Source: Cynocephalus volans (Eukaryota; Chordata; Mammalia; Dermoptera; Cynocephalidae). From it: a stretch of 64,000 nt of DNA. The DNA is taken from contig NC_084461.1 of NCBI RefSeq assembly GCF_027409185.1, forward strand, positions 137,499,001-137,563,000, written 5' to 3'. Position numbers and translations under genes: made by a program. The notes beneath the pieces were generated by a model. That model was given only the letters and a program-made list of their open reading frames with translations. It made no database searches and was not told the origin of the DNA. Of the stretch, positions 10,666-21,978 are shown piece by piece (the stretch's first letter is position 1; each line of letters starts with the position of its first letter).

Positions 10666-12184
10666 ACGGCCTGAAGTCTCTAAAGTGTTTGTTACGCATC
10701 CTTGATGACATAAGGAGCTGGAGTTAGCATGCAAATCATTAGGTTGGATGTTTAGGCCAGATGACATTTTGTCGGGGGAGGCAGAGAGACAAAACTCTCG
10801 ATGAAGGAAGCAGTGCATTGATCTACATCCTCTTCCAAGCTCTTCCTTGCAAATGGGTAACAACTGTCTTGGAAACTGTCACTTTGAATAGCACTTCCCT
10901 AATTTTTACTGCCCACAGAGTACCAAAAGCAATTATGTTATAGATTCCACCTTCATTCCCTCGTTTACACTGGCTGCTTTCCACTTTGATCTGAAAAGAG
11001 AATGTTAAGCTACAGGGCTCAAACTAACTAAAGCTTGATTGGACTGATTCATGCTTCTCATTCAATAAGCCTTTTTTTGAGTGCCTTTACATGCCAGCTG
11101 TGCAACCCAACCTAAATCGATCCCAATCATTTTTACTGTCTTAATTTCTACAGCTTCTAGGGGTCATTGAATTATATCTGAGAAGCCAGAGACTATCGAT
11201 GAATGAAGAAACCACATCTCTATTCATTTTGAACTTTCTCACAGTGTAGTATTTTTACGGGTGCCCAGTAAATTTCATGGATTCACAGACTGACTGGAGG
11301 ATAAGGAAATAAAGTTGAGCTATACCAGGTTAAATACCCTGTGCACAGGAATTAGTATTTCTATTTTGGATTGGTCAATTCATAGGTTCTTTCGGTAAAT
11401 GATGGTGATTAGTACATGCCCATGGTCCTATCTGCAAAGTGGTTTTAGATATTCCACAGGAGTCAGATGGGATCTCTGTTTCAAAGGGAAAAAGAAACAT
11501 TTCTACAGAAGATTGTTTTTATTGTTGAGTCTAGTAATAATTTTCAATCCAGTTATGAATAAAGTTATACTTAAGTTAATGCTTGGAAAACCAAGGCAGA
11601 GAGAAAACCATGATCATATGGACATTATAATATGTATTGAATCTAAGGCTTACTCTCCCAAGTTTTAAAAATTGGAACATGTTCTCCTTTAGAGTTAAGC
11701 ATGTTACAGTTGGAACTAGGACTCCATCTACTTTCAGTCTTCTCCCTTTATGGTTTTGGTTTTAAGTTCCATCCTTTAGGCATTTCCTAAAACAATGTCT
11801 AAGTCATGGTTTAGGCATTTCCTGAAACAATATCTAAGTCATGGAGAAACCCTGGATCTCTAAAGGAAAGGCTAGTCACCTTACCTTGCAAATTGTCAAA
11901 GATCATACGAGTCTGTAAAATTGCTCAACTGGAAAATAAAGGAACCGAGGCAGTGGAAATCACTGGCCAGTTAGACTCAAGGAGACATAAATAACATATA
12001 TATCAGCACTGTGACTTGGGTGCTGGGGAAGTTTTTAGCAGTTTTCTCTCTGGCTAATGAGAATTGGGCTGTGCTGAACATACCCTAACATTTTTTCTTC
12101 CTGCCTTGCTTTTTTGCACATGTCATCAGTATCATTAAATAACATGTCAAAGCATATTTAAAGATTTTTATTTATCTTCCCAAC
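10666..12184. other. No gene; one L2 scrap and a 35-bp tandem duplication
   Basis: A short reversed L2 tail lies at about 11058-11105 (CAATAAGCC, GAGTGCCTTTACATGCCAG). A 35-bp direct duplication is at 11775-11844 (separate entry). The rest is unassigned. Confidence 0.4.
11775..11844. repeat. 35-bp tandem duplication
   Basis: Unit 1 (11775-11809) and unit 2 (11810-11844) both read TTTAGGCATTTCCT, then AAACAAT, then TCTAAGTCATGG. They differ at only two bases, so the duplication is much younger than the surrounding sequence. Confidence 0.9.
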
Positions 12185-12285
12185 CAGCCTTCATGGAGGC
12201 AGAGGTCACACATGTCCTGTCTGCCAATTCTCCAGCACCTGGCTCTGGGGCTGGCACAGGGTGGGTGCTCATTCAGTGTCCGCTT
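12185..12285 (+). repeat. L2 LINE 3'-end fragment
   Basis: TCATGGAGGCAGAGGTCACA, then CCAGCACCTGGCTCTGGGGC, then GGTGGGTGCTCATTCAGTG: the L2 tail. Confidence 0.6.
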
Positions 12286-13237
12286 ACTCCTTAGTGAGCA
12301 TGAAGGGACAAGAGAGCTCAGTTCTCGATGAGTACGGGAAAGGGACTAGGACAAATGTTGAATCTTGTCAAAACACACTTTTCCTTTTTATTGCTGGCTT
12401 TAAAGGAAAAGCTGAGCAAGGCCGACCCCTGGCCCCACCCCCCTCACACCTGCCATGTAATTTTCCTGGTGTGGCTTTTTTGAGTATCATCTTCCTACTT
12501 TAACAGCCAGAAATTGGCTCTGAAAGTGAATATGCACTTTTATGCAGAGGATTGCCCACATCCTCATTTTGTATGGTCTGTTGCCTTTGAGATTTTTGTC
12601 TCTACTTGCCTTTTTCGTTATCTACTTCCACTACCATGGATGAGTGACAGAGGATCTTGCAACATGAATTTTTCTACACTTTTGGTGGTACCTGATGAGA
12701 AAGTGACAGGAAGGTCCCCATTTGCTCCGATGAGCTATTTGCCAGCCAGTAGAACAGTATATCTTTGAAGGTGGGGGCAGAATAAAATACACAATTTTGC
12801 AATTGAGAAAGAATGTTTTATATTCCATGGACACTGGAAGTTTGGACATTTGGTCACTGTGTGAGGTTAGCTTTGCTGTAGTCAAAGATCCCAGTTATGG
12901 GTGGGAGCCTCAACCTTTCTTTTTCTCATCTGTTATTCTCTCCTTTTGCCTTCATGGAATGAACTGGGGGAAGACTGTGACTTAGGGACGAAATGGGCAA
13001 TGGGATCAGAAGAGATCTATGCTATAGGTATTTGGCATCAGAGGAGGTCTGTATGTGGGTAAGAGGCAGAGATCCGGGGACGTGAGCATTTGGCTTCTGA
13101 AAGGTAGTGATGACTCAGCTCCAGAAATGTGGTAAAATAGTCCAGCAATTTCATTGTTTGAACTTTATTTTCTGTCTCTGGCTTGGGCTATGGCTCTGGA
13201 TGTTCACTCAAACCCTACTTTACTCTAAGACTCACCA
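12286..13237. other. No gene recognised
   Basis: No assigned repeat or exon in about 950 bp. Confidence 0.35.
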
Positions 13238-13340
13238 GGCTAGAAACCTTGGTGGTGTTCCTCACCTGTGTATTCCTCAAATTTAGCACACTGCCTGGAA
13301 CATAGTAGGTGTTCAATACGTTTCTGCTGAATTGAGCTGC
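13238..13340 (+). repeat. L2 LINE 3'-end fragment
   Basis: CACTGCCTGGAACATAGTAG followed by GTGTTCAATACGTTTCTGCT is a clear L2 tail. Confidence 0.8.
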
Positions 13341-14240
13341 AGTTTTGTGTCACTCACCTCTTTGGGACCTCTAAACTCTAAACTATGTGTTCTACTCTTG
13401 AATTCCATTCATTGCCTTCCATCCTTTAATCACAGTGGTTGACCACCTAGGAGAAGTTCAGCATTTGCCATTTTGGTATCAAGACTATCCTGATGTTTTT
13501 TGATTTGGTCATCTTGTTTTTCTCCTAAACCCAGGGTACTTAATGTTGTCAATGGAGTGCATAAAGTATAATATAGCTGTAAGCAACCTTCCTGAAGCAT
13601 AAATCTACATAAACACCATGTCAGAGCCTTGCCATCCAGAGTTAGAGTGAAGGAGCAGAAGGGGTTTTGTAACCCCTTGAGTTTAAACCTCTGACAAGTT
13701 CTAAATTTCAGTTTTGGCATACAAGGCAGTTCAAAAAGTTCATGGAAAAATGGAATTAAAAGATAATATGAAGACCCCTTATATCTGTTTCAGATAATCC
13801 CACCTAGATGAAGCCAACTTTGTGCATCAATAAAAACAACATCCCCAAATAATAGTACTTATTATTTATTTATTTATTGCATGCATTCTATAATTCAGAT
13901 AATATAATAGGCATTTTACTTAAGTTATCTCATTCAATCTTCACAAAAATTCCTATTAAATACAACTAACCCCATTTTACAAATGAAGAAGTGTGATTTA
14001 AGGACATTGAAGTTGGTGCTCTCAACTATTATGCTTGGACTGTTCAATTTAGCAACATGCCAGCCATCATTCTGTCCTGTGGATAAACAAATTAGGTTAA
14101 AGTGTGGAGTTTGTGGCACTCATAGAATCAATGGGAAGGCAGACCTTGCGTTTATGAGCTGACTATAAACATGATGTAAGATATGATGTAATGAGGTTCT
14201 ACACTGAATGCAATTAAGTGCTCAAATGGGTGGTACAGAT
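13341..14240. other. No gene; MITE half and (ATTT)n
   Basis: Besides the MITE half at 13726 there is a short (TATT)n run at 13861-13880. Nothing else is assigned. Confidence 0.4.
13726..13775. mobile_element. Half of the mariner-type MITE
   Basis: GTTCAAAAAGTTCATGGAAA and the following GGAATTAAAAGATAATA match the left arm and centre of the MITE at 3107-3186. The right arm is absent. Confidence 0.6.
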
Positions 14241-14429
14241 CAGTGGTTCTCAAAATGCAGTCCTCAGACCGGCAGCACCAGCATTCCCTAGGAATCTGTT
14301 AGACATGCGCATTCTCAGTCCCCACCTCAGACGTACTGAATTGGAGACTCTGGGATTGGCGCCCACTACTCTGTGTTTTAACAAGCCTTCCAGGTGACTC
14401 AAATACACACTAAAATGTGGGAACCACTG
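14241..14429. mobile_element. Complete hAT-Charlie MITE (MER3/MER20-like)
   Basis: Terminal inverted repeats are visible: CAGTGGTTCTCAAAATG at the left and TGTGGGAACCACTG at the right. The interior reads CAGCACCAGCATTCCCTAGG and TGTGTTTTAACAAGCCTTCC, the known pattern of this family. The 8-bp flanks no longer match well. Confidence 0.8.
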
Positions 14430-14453
14430 GTAGACTATAGATGTTAAAGGCAG

Positions 14454-14896
14454 TGCATTAGTTTCCTAAGGCTATTGTACAAATTACCATAAACTGGGTG
14501 GCTTAAAACAACAGAAATTTATTCTTATAGTTTGAAGTCCAGAAGTATGAAATGAAGGTGTCATTGGCATTGGCTTTTTCTGGGGGCTCTGAAGGAGGAA
14601 CTGGCCCCATGTCTCTTTTCTAGCTTCTGAATTGATATTCCTTGATATTCCTTGAACTGTAGCAGCATCACCTCAATCTCTGTCTCTGTCTTCACGTAGC
14701 TTCTTCTCTCTGTGTCTCTCTGTGCATCCTTTCCTCCTCTTGTAAGGACACCAGGCATTGGATTTAGGGCCCAGCCTAATCAGTATGACTTTGTCTTAAC
14801 TAATTACATCTGCAAAGACCTCATTTTCAAATAAGATCACATTCTGTAGTTCCAGATAGACATGAATTTCGGGGGACACTATTACAGCTCACTACA
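14454..14896 (-). mobile_element. MLT1: MLT1-type MaLR LTR (reverse)
   Basis: Reading the plus strand gives the reversed MLT1 landmarks in order: GGGTGGCTTAAAACAACAGA, GACACCAGGCATTGGATTTA, AATTACATCTGCAAAGACCT, CAAATAAGATCACATTCTG, ending ACA. The TG/CA ends are approximate and no target duplication is convincing. Confidence 0.8.
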
Positions 14897-15604
14897 AGTG
14901 GTTATGAGGAAGAGAGTTAGGTTGGGTGGAAATCTAGGGAAGAGCTTTAGAAATGTCTTTAAGGAACTGATCTGGGTGGATGAAAAAAGTGGATATTTTG
15001 AGACTGGTGGGGTCATTGTAGGAGTGAAGGCTAGTGAGCAAGCATAGACTAGTCTGATTGGAGGGGAATGTGATGTTGGGGTATGCACAGGGTTGAAATT
15101 AAAGCACACTTGTTGATGTGATAATCTATTAACAAATAAAAATTAGTAATATATCTCCTGTATTCTCACATACAGCTAAATTAAATTTGTTATAAAACTG
15201 CTTGCCAAGTGACATATTTGTAGTAAAAATCAATCATGATATTATTCTAATAACTTCCATGGTATTTTTTAATTTTACAGATTGTTGGGATCTTTTATTT
15301 GATCTATTACCAGCTAAATAATGCCCCTGTTTGCATCATGATTTTACACGAGGAACTGCATCAAACCCTTCCCACGAATTTCCCATTAATGTTCGTGGAG
15401 TTAAATCATCTTAGCATGTGCTAAACTCATACCAATTACATTCAAAATTTCGCAGCTCTTACAGTACTGTCTGAGGTTTTAAAATATTCAATATCTCTGT
15501 TATCACACATGTCACAAAAGTAGTTTATTGGAGTGTCATCTTTGATTAGGTTGAACTTAATCCTCCTTCAGGCCAGATGAAAGAAAACACAACCCTGTTA
15601 CTAG
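14897..15604. other. No gene; AT-rich repeat-free stretch
   Basis: From about 15130 to 15560 the sequence is AT-rich, repeat-free and still carries some CpG, with TAAT/ATTA homeodomain-like cores. It could be a conserved noncoding element, but only cross-species alignment would show it. Confidence 0.3.
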
Positions 15605-15790
15605 AATGCCTGGTTCAAATTCTGGCTCAGCCTCTTGGATTTAAATAGTTTTTCTATGCCTCAGTTAATTTCTCTTTAAAGTGGGGATAATGATATTGGT
15701 GTTTATACTACTCAAATAAGTTAATATGCCTTTAGCATGGTTTGTGCTATATAAGTGACAGTTTGCATTTTTATGAATAAAATTAATGTT
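15605..15790 (+). repeat. MIR SINE
   Basis: CCTGGTTCAAATTCTGGCTC, then the CTATGCCTCAGTTAATTTCT region, then GTGGGGATAATGATATTGG. Confidence 0.75.
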
Positions 15791-16964
15791 GTTAATGCCT
15801 GTGACGGGTGAGAATTCAAAAAGTTTTTATAGTTTATCCCATTAAATGAAGATGATATTACTAGGGGCCCACATCTAGGATGCCTCCTGACCTAAAACAC
15901 TTACTCCCTTGGGTCCTGTCTGTTATCTGTAGCCACTTTCCTGTTGCTGGAGTTCCTGATAGAACCCACTAGGCTGATACAACCCACAGTTTTCAGCCAA
16001 TGTCTGTGGTGGACCCTATTACTGCCAGACTACCTGCTGTTTCATTTTTCCTTGTTGAATCCAGAATATCTTAAAGCTGAAGTCTCCCAAAGGCTGCGGT
16101 TACCACCAGTAGCTACATGAGCTCAACCTCAGGAGAGAGCAGCCTGCTGATGGATGGTCACAACCTTAAAGGTCTCCATGGGCATGACACATTTGACCAC
16201 CAGGATGTCAATAACAGGTGCCAGGGTCAGGGATACCCTTTCCTCTGTTGGGGTCCTCAACTACTCTGGCAAAGACCACACAAGAGGCAGGAGTTTTGGG
16301 AGGCTGAAGGGAAGAATATTGATCAAGAATTTATGCTGGCATAAGCCTGGAAAAGGTTCTAGAGATCTTCTGGTTGCGCCAAGAATTTAACTCATTCATT
16401 GCTGGATGGTGGTGGTGGTAGTGGTGGGGCTTGTGGTCTTGGCAAAGAGACTACTTGCCTAATACAAAACTACTACAATGTTTTAATAAGCGGAGGAGCT
16501 ATTCTGGTGAGTCCTGGCTGAATCTTGGCCTTGGGCATGGAGAAAATGCAGCTATGCCGATAAGGCAAAGCCAGTCTCTAAAGGCCTTGAGTTCTGGCCT
16601 CTGGGGTTGGACTTCCTCCAGTGGGCACCAGGGAGTCGTTGTTGGCAGCCCACCTCGATCTTTGATTTAAGCAAAACAGAGTTCTAAGCCAGGACTTAAC
16701 TGAAAGAAAAAAGATGTAGCTATTTTTTCAAGGAAAGGTTCTACTTTAAAACATTCTTGTTTATTTGGTGTTTCCTCTGTTTATCTGTTGGCACCACTCT
16801 TTTGGAGGTTAATATGAGTTCTAGAGAAGAATGGATCACAGTATTTAAGTCTCTGCAGATGCAAGTCTTTTCCTGATAATGATTTAGGATTTAATAAGTC
16901 ATTAAAAATTCTCCAAATGCTTTGCAGGTGGATCTTTTTCTTCTTTCTAAAGAGGGAGGCTAGG
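15791..16964. other. No gene recognised; possible unidentified retrocopy
   Basis: Between about 15870 and 16650 the composition is coding-like and frames are fairly open on both strands. I could not match either translation to a protein family. A (GGT)n-like run sits at 16410-16425. I make no gene call. Confidence 0.3.
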
Positions 16965-17049
16965 AAAAAAAGTCAGAATGATCCTTCATATTAAATATCA
17001 TCTCCAGTTTTGGAGAGACACAGCTGCCAGTCTCAATGCTACTAATTGT
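16965..17049 (+). repeat. Unnamed repeat, copy A
   Basis: About 85 bp alignable by eye to 17411-17500: shared AAGTCA, ATCTCCAGTTT / TCTCCAGTTTCGG, CAGTCT and TGCTACTAA blocks in the same order. Confidence 0.6.
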
Positions 17050-17334
17050 TCCCTATCTTGAAAATGCTGACTCCTCATTTGGACACAGGGTATCAACATA
17101 TACACAGAAAGGTTGTTTGATTGACATCAGCTCTCCTTCCTGAGTCACTGGTCTACGGCTATGCACCCTCACTGCAGCAGGCTGCAAAGATTGCCACGGG
17201 CAGAATGTTATGAAGGGCTTGTTTCCCAGAATTCTAGGGCAAGTGTGAAGTAGTCTCCATTGGAAGTTATTTTTACTCCCACATGCTCCACCAAATAGCA
17301 GATATAATGTTGAGGAGTGAAGGTCATGTGTATA

Positions 17335-17615
17335 TTACAGCATTCATGAGCATGGGTTTATGAATCAGTTAGCCTTGGTTTGAATCCTGGTTTTTAAAAG
17401 AAAAGTTGAGAAAAATAAAGTCACAATAATTCTTAATCTTAGGTAAATACCTTCTCCAGTTTCGGAAAGATGCTGTTATCAGTCTTGGTGCTACTAACTG
17501 TATGAAACATCCCATATGGCTTTGGGACCTTGGGTAACCACCCACATGTCAGTTTCCCATATGTAAAAAGGGGATAAAATATTTGTCTTACTGGGCCATT
17601 ATGAGGATAAAAGAA
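17335..17615 (+). repeat. MIR SINE split by an insertion
   Basis: The 5' MIR part (GAATCAGTTAGCCTTGGTTT, then GAATCCTGG) ends near 17395. The 3' part (TTTGGGACCTTGGGTAACCA, CAGTTTCCCATATGTAAAAA) resumes near 17510. The intervening 17411-17500 is copy B of an unnamed local repeat. Confidence 0.65.
17411..17500 (+). repeat. Unnamed repeat, copy B, inside a MIR
   Basis: Diverged direct copy of 16965-17049. Because it interrupts a MIR, it must have arrived after the MIR, by transposition or by local duplication. Confidence 0.6.
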
Positions 17616-19049
17616 GTTAATATAATCATCTCTATCCTAGCAAAAGTTTGCTTTTTGGGGGGGAGGGTGTGAGGAGGGAATGCTTGGGGGCCTTAAAACA
17701 GTTTATGCCCATTTTACAACTTGTGAACAAGTGTGTATGTGTGCTTGTACATATGCAATGGTATATTAAGCAGAAATCAACTGGAAGATAGCAGTCATAC
17801 AGTAATGTAAATAAGGAAAGTTTACTATAAAGAATCATTATGGGAGTTGAAATAAAGAGGGCTTGGCTAGAAGAAGTAAAGAGAACTCTAAAGAAGATAA
17901 GGACATCAAATATAAGGAGCAGCCACTACCCTTAGGGCTGAGATAGTGTCACAGGTAGAGACCCCCTCTACCTCTAGGCTAAGACCCAGACCTTGTTTAG
18001 GAGGACACATCTGTGACTCACTGAATGGCAGAGAAGTCACTACAGTGCTGCACTGGTAGAACTTACTAGAAATCTGCCCTCTGGAACTTGAAGGCAATGT
18101 ACCTTCTATGATGCTGGGGAAAGCTGTCACAGAGAGGTGTCTCCCTGGAGTCACTCTGCTATAAACCTCCCAAGTACTACTGACCACTATGCACTTCAGA
18201 AGCTTGTGCTCAGGAAGCTGCCTGCACTGCAAGAGCCAGACGGTGGAGAAGCTGTGCATGCTGTAGAAGCCAGACACAGCAGAAGCCACGTGCACAGCAG
18301 GAACTGGGCATGGGGAGCCACCTGTGCTGCAGAAGCCTCCCTACTGAGCACACTGGAACCAAGAAGAAAAACCCCTTCCTGCTGTAGTGTCTCATTAGTG
18401 CCTTCTACTGGCAAACCATATATCATGCCAGCTGGCAAATGAAATTTATGTATTTAAAGGACCCAACTTCAATTTTCACAGAGCAGGCAATGAAGGTTAT
18501 TTTGAAGCTGAAATGGTGAAGAAACAAATCCTTAATTCTGAGCGTCTGTCCCCATGCTCAGTTTTCTGCTGCCCTGGCATGAGACTGAGTAATTCACAAC
18601 AGTAACTAATGCTCACCAACCCCTACTAAATATTTCCTTTTCACCTTGGTGTGTAAGCTTACAATTTTAAATGATTTCTTCAATTTGTAAGGTGATTTGC
18701 ACTGAAGACTATTTGTATAATCTCTTAAGAAAATGAGCTCCTAGGACTGGTAGGGCTGGGAAAAAAAATGTTCTCCAATAGTGACAAAATGTGGTTGTTG
18801 GCACAATTAATACATGTAGCCAGGGAAAGAGAGAATTTTTTTTCCCTGTTTTTTTTAGTTAGAGAGAACATTCTTTTAGGATGGATCTTGTTAGAGGTAT
18901 AAACAATAGGGAACTTTTAGCCCAAATGTGTTTTTGAAATCTGCTAATAGTTTTTAACCTAATTTCTCTCTTTCTCTTTTCTTTCTTTTTTTTTTTTTGG
19001 TGCCTTGTTCTGAATGAATTAATAGCATAAAACAAGAAACAGAGACAAA
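17616..19049. other. No gene; decayed 34-bp tandem repeat within an old repeat
   Basis: From about 17860 to 18540 the sequence resembles an old interspersed repeat that I recognise only vaguely (GCCAGCTGGCAAATGAAATT near 18427). It contains degenerate 34-bp tandem units at 18214-18347. T-rich tracts lie at 18838-18860 and 18985-19000. The 129-codon minus-strand frame is not a recognised protein. Confidence 0.35.
18214..18347. repeat. Degenerate 34-bp tandem repeat, four units
   Basis: Units start at 18214, 18248, 18282 and about 18314, each beginning GAAGCTG/GAAGCC/GGAGCC and carrying GTGC..GC(A)GAAGCC-like cores. Divergence between units is high. Confidence 0.55.
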
Positions 19050-19150
19050 TTAAATTTATTCTTTGGACAATGTGGAGCCAGTGAAGGTTTTGAGCCAGAA
19101 CTGTGATGCGATTGAAGAAGTTCTGTAGGAAGGTCCACATGATACATGGC
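19050..19150 (-). repeat. L2 fragment (reverse)
   Basis: GGACAATGTGGAGCCAGTGA, then AGGTTTTGAGCCAGAACTGT, then GATGCGAT matches the reversed internal L2 segment. Confidence 0.55.
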
Positions 19151-19599
19151 TTGTAGTAAGTGCTTAAATGCATAAATGATGCCTACTTGGGCTATTGCTA
19201 ATGTGAATTTCCTCTGTATCGTCTGAGTGATGAGTATTCACCTTTTCTGGGAGAGGTCACAAAAGGGTCCAGGCAGAAATAATCAGAAGCAAAACCAGCT
19301 TAAACTTTTTTTTTTTTGTAGCATCAACTAAATAGGACTAGATAGAAGGGAGGGTGGCTTGGATTCCTTGGCCCAGGCTCTGCCTTAAGCCTCTAGAGCT
19401 CATTTAGGAGACTAATTAGACCAGAAAGACCTTGTCTATTGACACAGGAGTAGAGGTAGAAAGAAAGGGCATGATTAATTTAATGCCTGAGACAGAGATA
19501 GACAAATGCCACACTAGGTCAGTGAGCAGCTGTAAGCCTCTCCTCCTCTCTCTTTCTCTTTACCAGCATTTACTATGCTTCCCAATGAAGTGGGAATGC

Positions 19600-19690
19600 C
19601 AGTTTGCATTTATTTTCTACAAGTGTTTATTGAGTGCCTCCTGTGTGTGAAGGGCTTTGTAAGGGCCCATGGCCTCTTAGTCAGAGCTAG
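19600..19690 (-). repeat. L2 3'-end scrap (reverse)
   Basis: AAGTGTTTATTGAGTGCCTC and CTGTGTGTGAAGGGCTTTGT are the reversed L2 tail. Confidence 0.5.
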
Positions 19691-19899
19691 GGTCTCAAAG
19701 GATCGCTGTGAGACATGCAGGTTAACTCACAGCAAGCTGTATACAATAGGCATCATAACAGCAAAAGTGGCACCTGATTTCACAACTCCATAAAAAACAC
19801 TTTCTTGATGGTTCTCTGTGACCTCTTTGTGCCTAAATGCAAAGGATGATTGCCAGCCCTTGTTTTACTTGGCTTTCAGGAGTCTCTCCTTGAAAGTCT

Positions 19900-21048
19900 C
19901 TTTCCTTGGCCTGCATGGCCTCACCCCCTCTAGGTGTTCCTCCTGCATATCAGGAGTCCTCTTTCCTGTCTTCTTTCTCTAAGTTTCACCCTGTGTATCC
20001 TTTAAATATTTTATTCAACATGGCCCTCATCTAGCCTCATGCTATACACTTTTTCTGGGTTGATTTAATCTGTTTGCAGTGCCTTGATTACCATTCACCT
20101 ATAGCTGATGATACTCATATTGAAAGCCCGGGTTATTCTCTTCAACTCCTGCTCCATTTATCTAACTGTTAGCTCACTGGACATCACGCCTTGAAAATCC
20201 CACAGACATTTTATTCAGTTCACTCCAAACTCCCACTCCAGTTTCCCCCATCTCAGTAAATGGTACTCCTTTCCAAACAGTTGTCCAAACCAGAAACCAG
20301 AGCATCACCCTTGACGCTTACTCTCACCTCCAGCTAATCAGCGGCTAATCATGTTGATTCTATGTCCTTAATGGCTCTCATATCAGCCCTGTCTAAGTTC
20401 ATGGAACTCTGCTAGCAGAGGCCACCTTCATCTTTTGTCTCATTATTGTGACAGCTCGATCTCTTAATTCACACTCTTTGCAGAAAGGTTTTCCCATGGG
20501 CAAGTAGGATGTTACACTCTGCAGTTCTTCCGTAGCTCCCCGTGTCCTCAGGATCTAGTTCTAGGTGTTTCATATGATCCATAATAAACCTCTTTATGAG
20601 CCGATCTCTGTTTCTCTCTCCATCCCTTCCTCCTCTCACCACTCCAGCATGTTTGAATTCTCTGCTCCAGCTGTATTGAACCATAGGCGATTCCCTGAAT
20701 GCGCTGTTCTCTTTGTGACTAAACCAATCTTTTATTTCTCCACTTCTTCATTTGCATGACTCTCACTTCTCCTAAAGGACTCAACTTAGATGTATACGTG
20801 CCATTTCCTTCAGGAAATCTTGGCCCCCACTCACACCCTAACCTGGCAAGACTGGCTGAGATCACATATGTGGATCCCATTACATCCTGTGTTTATCCCT
20901 GTCATATTCCTTGCTACAATATTATGAAAGTGCCTATTTACTGTTCACCCCATCCCAACACTATATCTTTGTTACTTCTGTGATCTTACTATGTAATATG
21001 GTATTTAGCATGTGGATACCTCTTGATATTCATCTGCTTATTTGTGAA
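19900..21048 (+). repeat. Long L2 LINE relic
   Basis: Successive L2 landmarks appear in order: GATGATACTCATATTGAAAG (about 20106), CCATCTCAGTAAATGGTACT (about 20248), AGCATCACCCTTGACGCTTA (about 20301), the ...TCCAGCATGTTTGAA... segment, and the ATTTCCTTCAGGAAATCTTG region near 20800. It covers the end of the coding region and the 3' part. No open frame survives. Confidence 0.7.
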
Positions 21049-21109
21049 TCTCCAATGTTACCAAGAGCTCTGGGAGCACAGAGCTCTATCAGGGAGAGAG
21101 CTGTATCGG

Positions 21110-21590
21110 GGAGGACTTCATGCAGTCAGCAGCACATCATGTGGGCCTGAGGTGGAGAGCACTGGAATAGCAGGCAATGAAGAAAGAATATTCTAGGAGG
21201 CAGAAATGGCTTGAGCAATGGTGCAGAGGCAAGGAAGTGCAAGGTGTGGCTGGAGCAAGCCTGTCTACAGGGGAGAATGGGATGCAATTCTGGAAAAGCA
21301 GATTGTAGTTGAGGCCTTGAAAGCCAGGCTAAGTTCTTTCTTTAGGTAATAAGGAGGCAATGAAAATGAGTATGTTTGTGGAGTAATCAAACAGGTGCTT
21401 TAATAATATTATCCTGGAAGATGGTATTCAGGATGGATGGCAGGAGAGAGAGGCTAAAGAGAGAGTAGAGTGAAGAGGCTGGGATGTTGACTCTCATGGA
21501 GGAGAGTAGGAGGTGGGCAGAATGATGGCAAAGGGAAGGGAGAAGTGGGGACAGATGTGAGATAGGGAAGCTCATGGTGGATGCTGTAGA
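21110..21590 (-). repeat. Long L2 LINE relic (reverse)
   Basis: The same family in reverse: GAATATTCTAGGAGGCAGAA, TGCAGAGGCAAGGAAGTGCA, GAGGCCTTGAAAGCCAGGCT, AATATTATCCTGGAAGATGG. It lies tail to tail with the plus-strand L2 ending near 21048. Confidence 0.65.
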
Positions 21591-21964
21591 TTTTATGAGA
21601 CTAGAAGGAGGGTCTTACATTCAGAGTAAAGGGATAAATTCTGCTGGTGACCTTAAAAAGTATGAGTGGTTTAGAAGCGTTACAACTGGAACTGCAGTTA
21701 GGAGTCAAGGTGAAGACATCCGTGTGGTCTGATGGTGAAAGAGGCGATCCATGCATTGCCAAGAGCAGTGAGGACCCAGCCAAGCTGGCCCAGCATGCAC
21801 CAGTAGTACATCCAGCCAGGCAGATTTTTGTCTCTCTCCTGCACTGTGCTTCTTGGAGCCAGAGGGAAAGCCATAGGGATTCAAAGGAAAGGGAGCAGAT
21901 CCTTTCTTCATGAGCTTCATATGCTTGTACAATCTGTAAGGAATGATACCTTTCAGATCTGGTC
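21591..21964. other. No gene recognised
   Basis: Unique-looking flank of the L1. The overlapping open frames on both strands (up to 121 codons) do not match a protein I know. Confidence 0.35.
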
Positions 21965-21978
21965 AAGAAAGATTTTCA
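21965..21978. repeat. Target-site duplication, left copy, of the L1
   Basis: AAGAAAGATTTTCA is repeated exactly at 27357-27370 directly after the L1 poly(A). This fixes both ends of the insertion. Confidence 0.92.

Noticed and set aside
15870..16650. Possible processed pseudogene (moderately open, coding-like composition)
   Set aside because: I translated both strands in several frames and could not match a protein family, so I make no call. A protein database search would settle it.
17906..18295. 129-codon minus-strand frame
   Set aside because: It covers degenerate tandem units in an old repeat. No recognisable protein features beyond composition.
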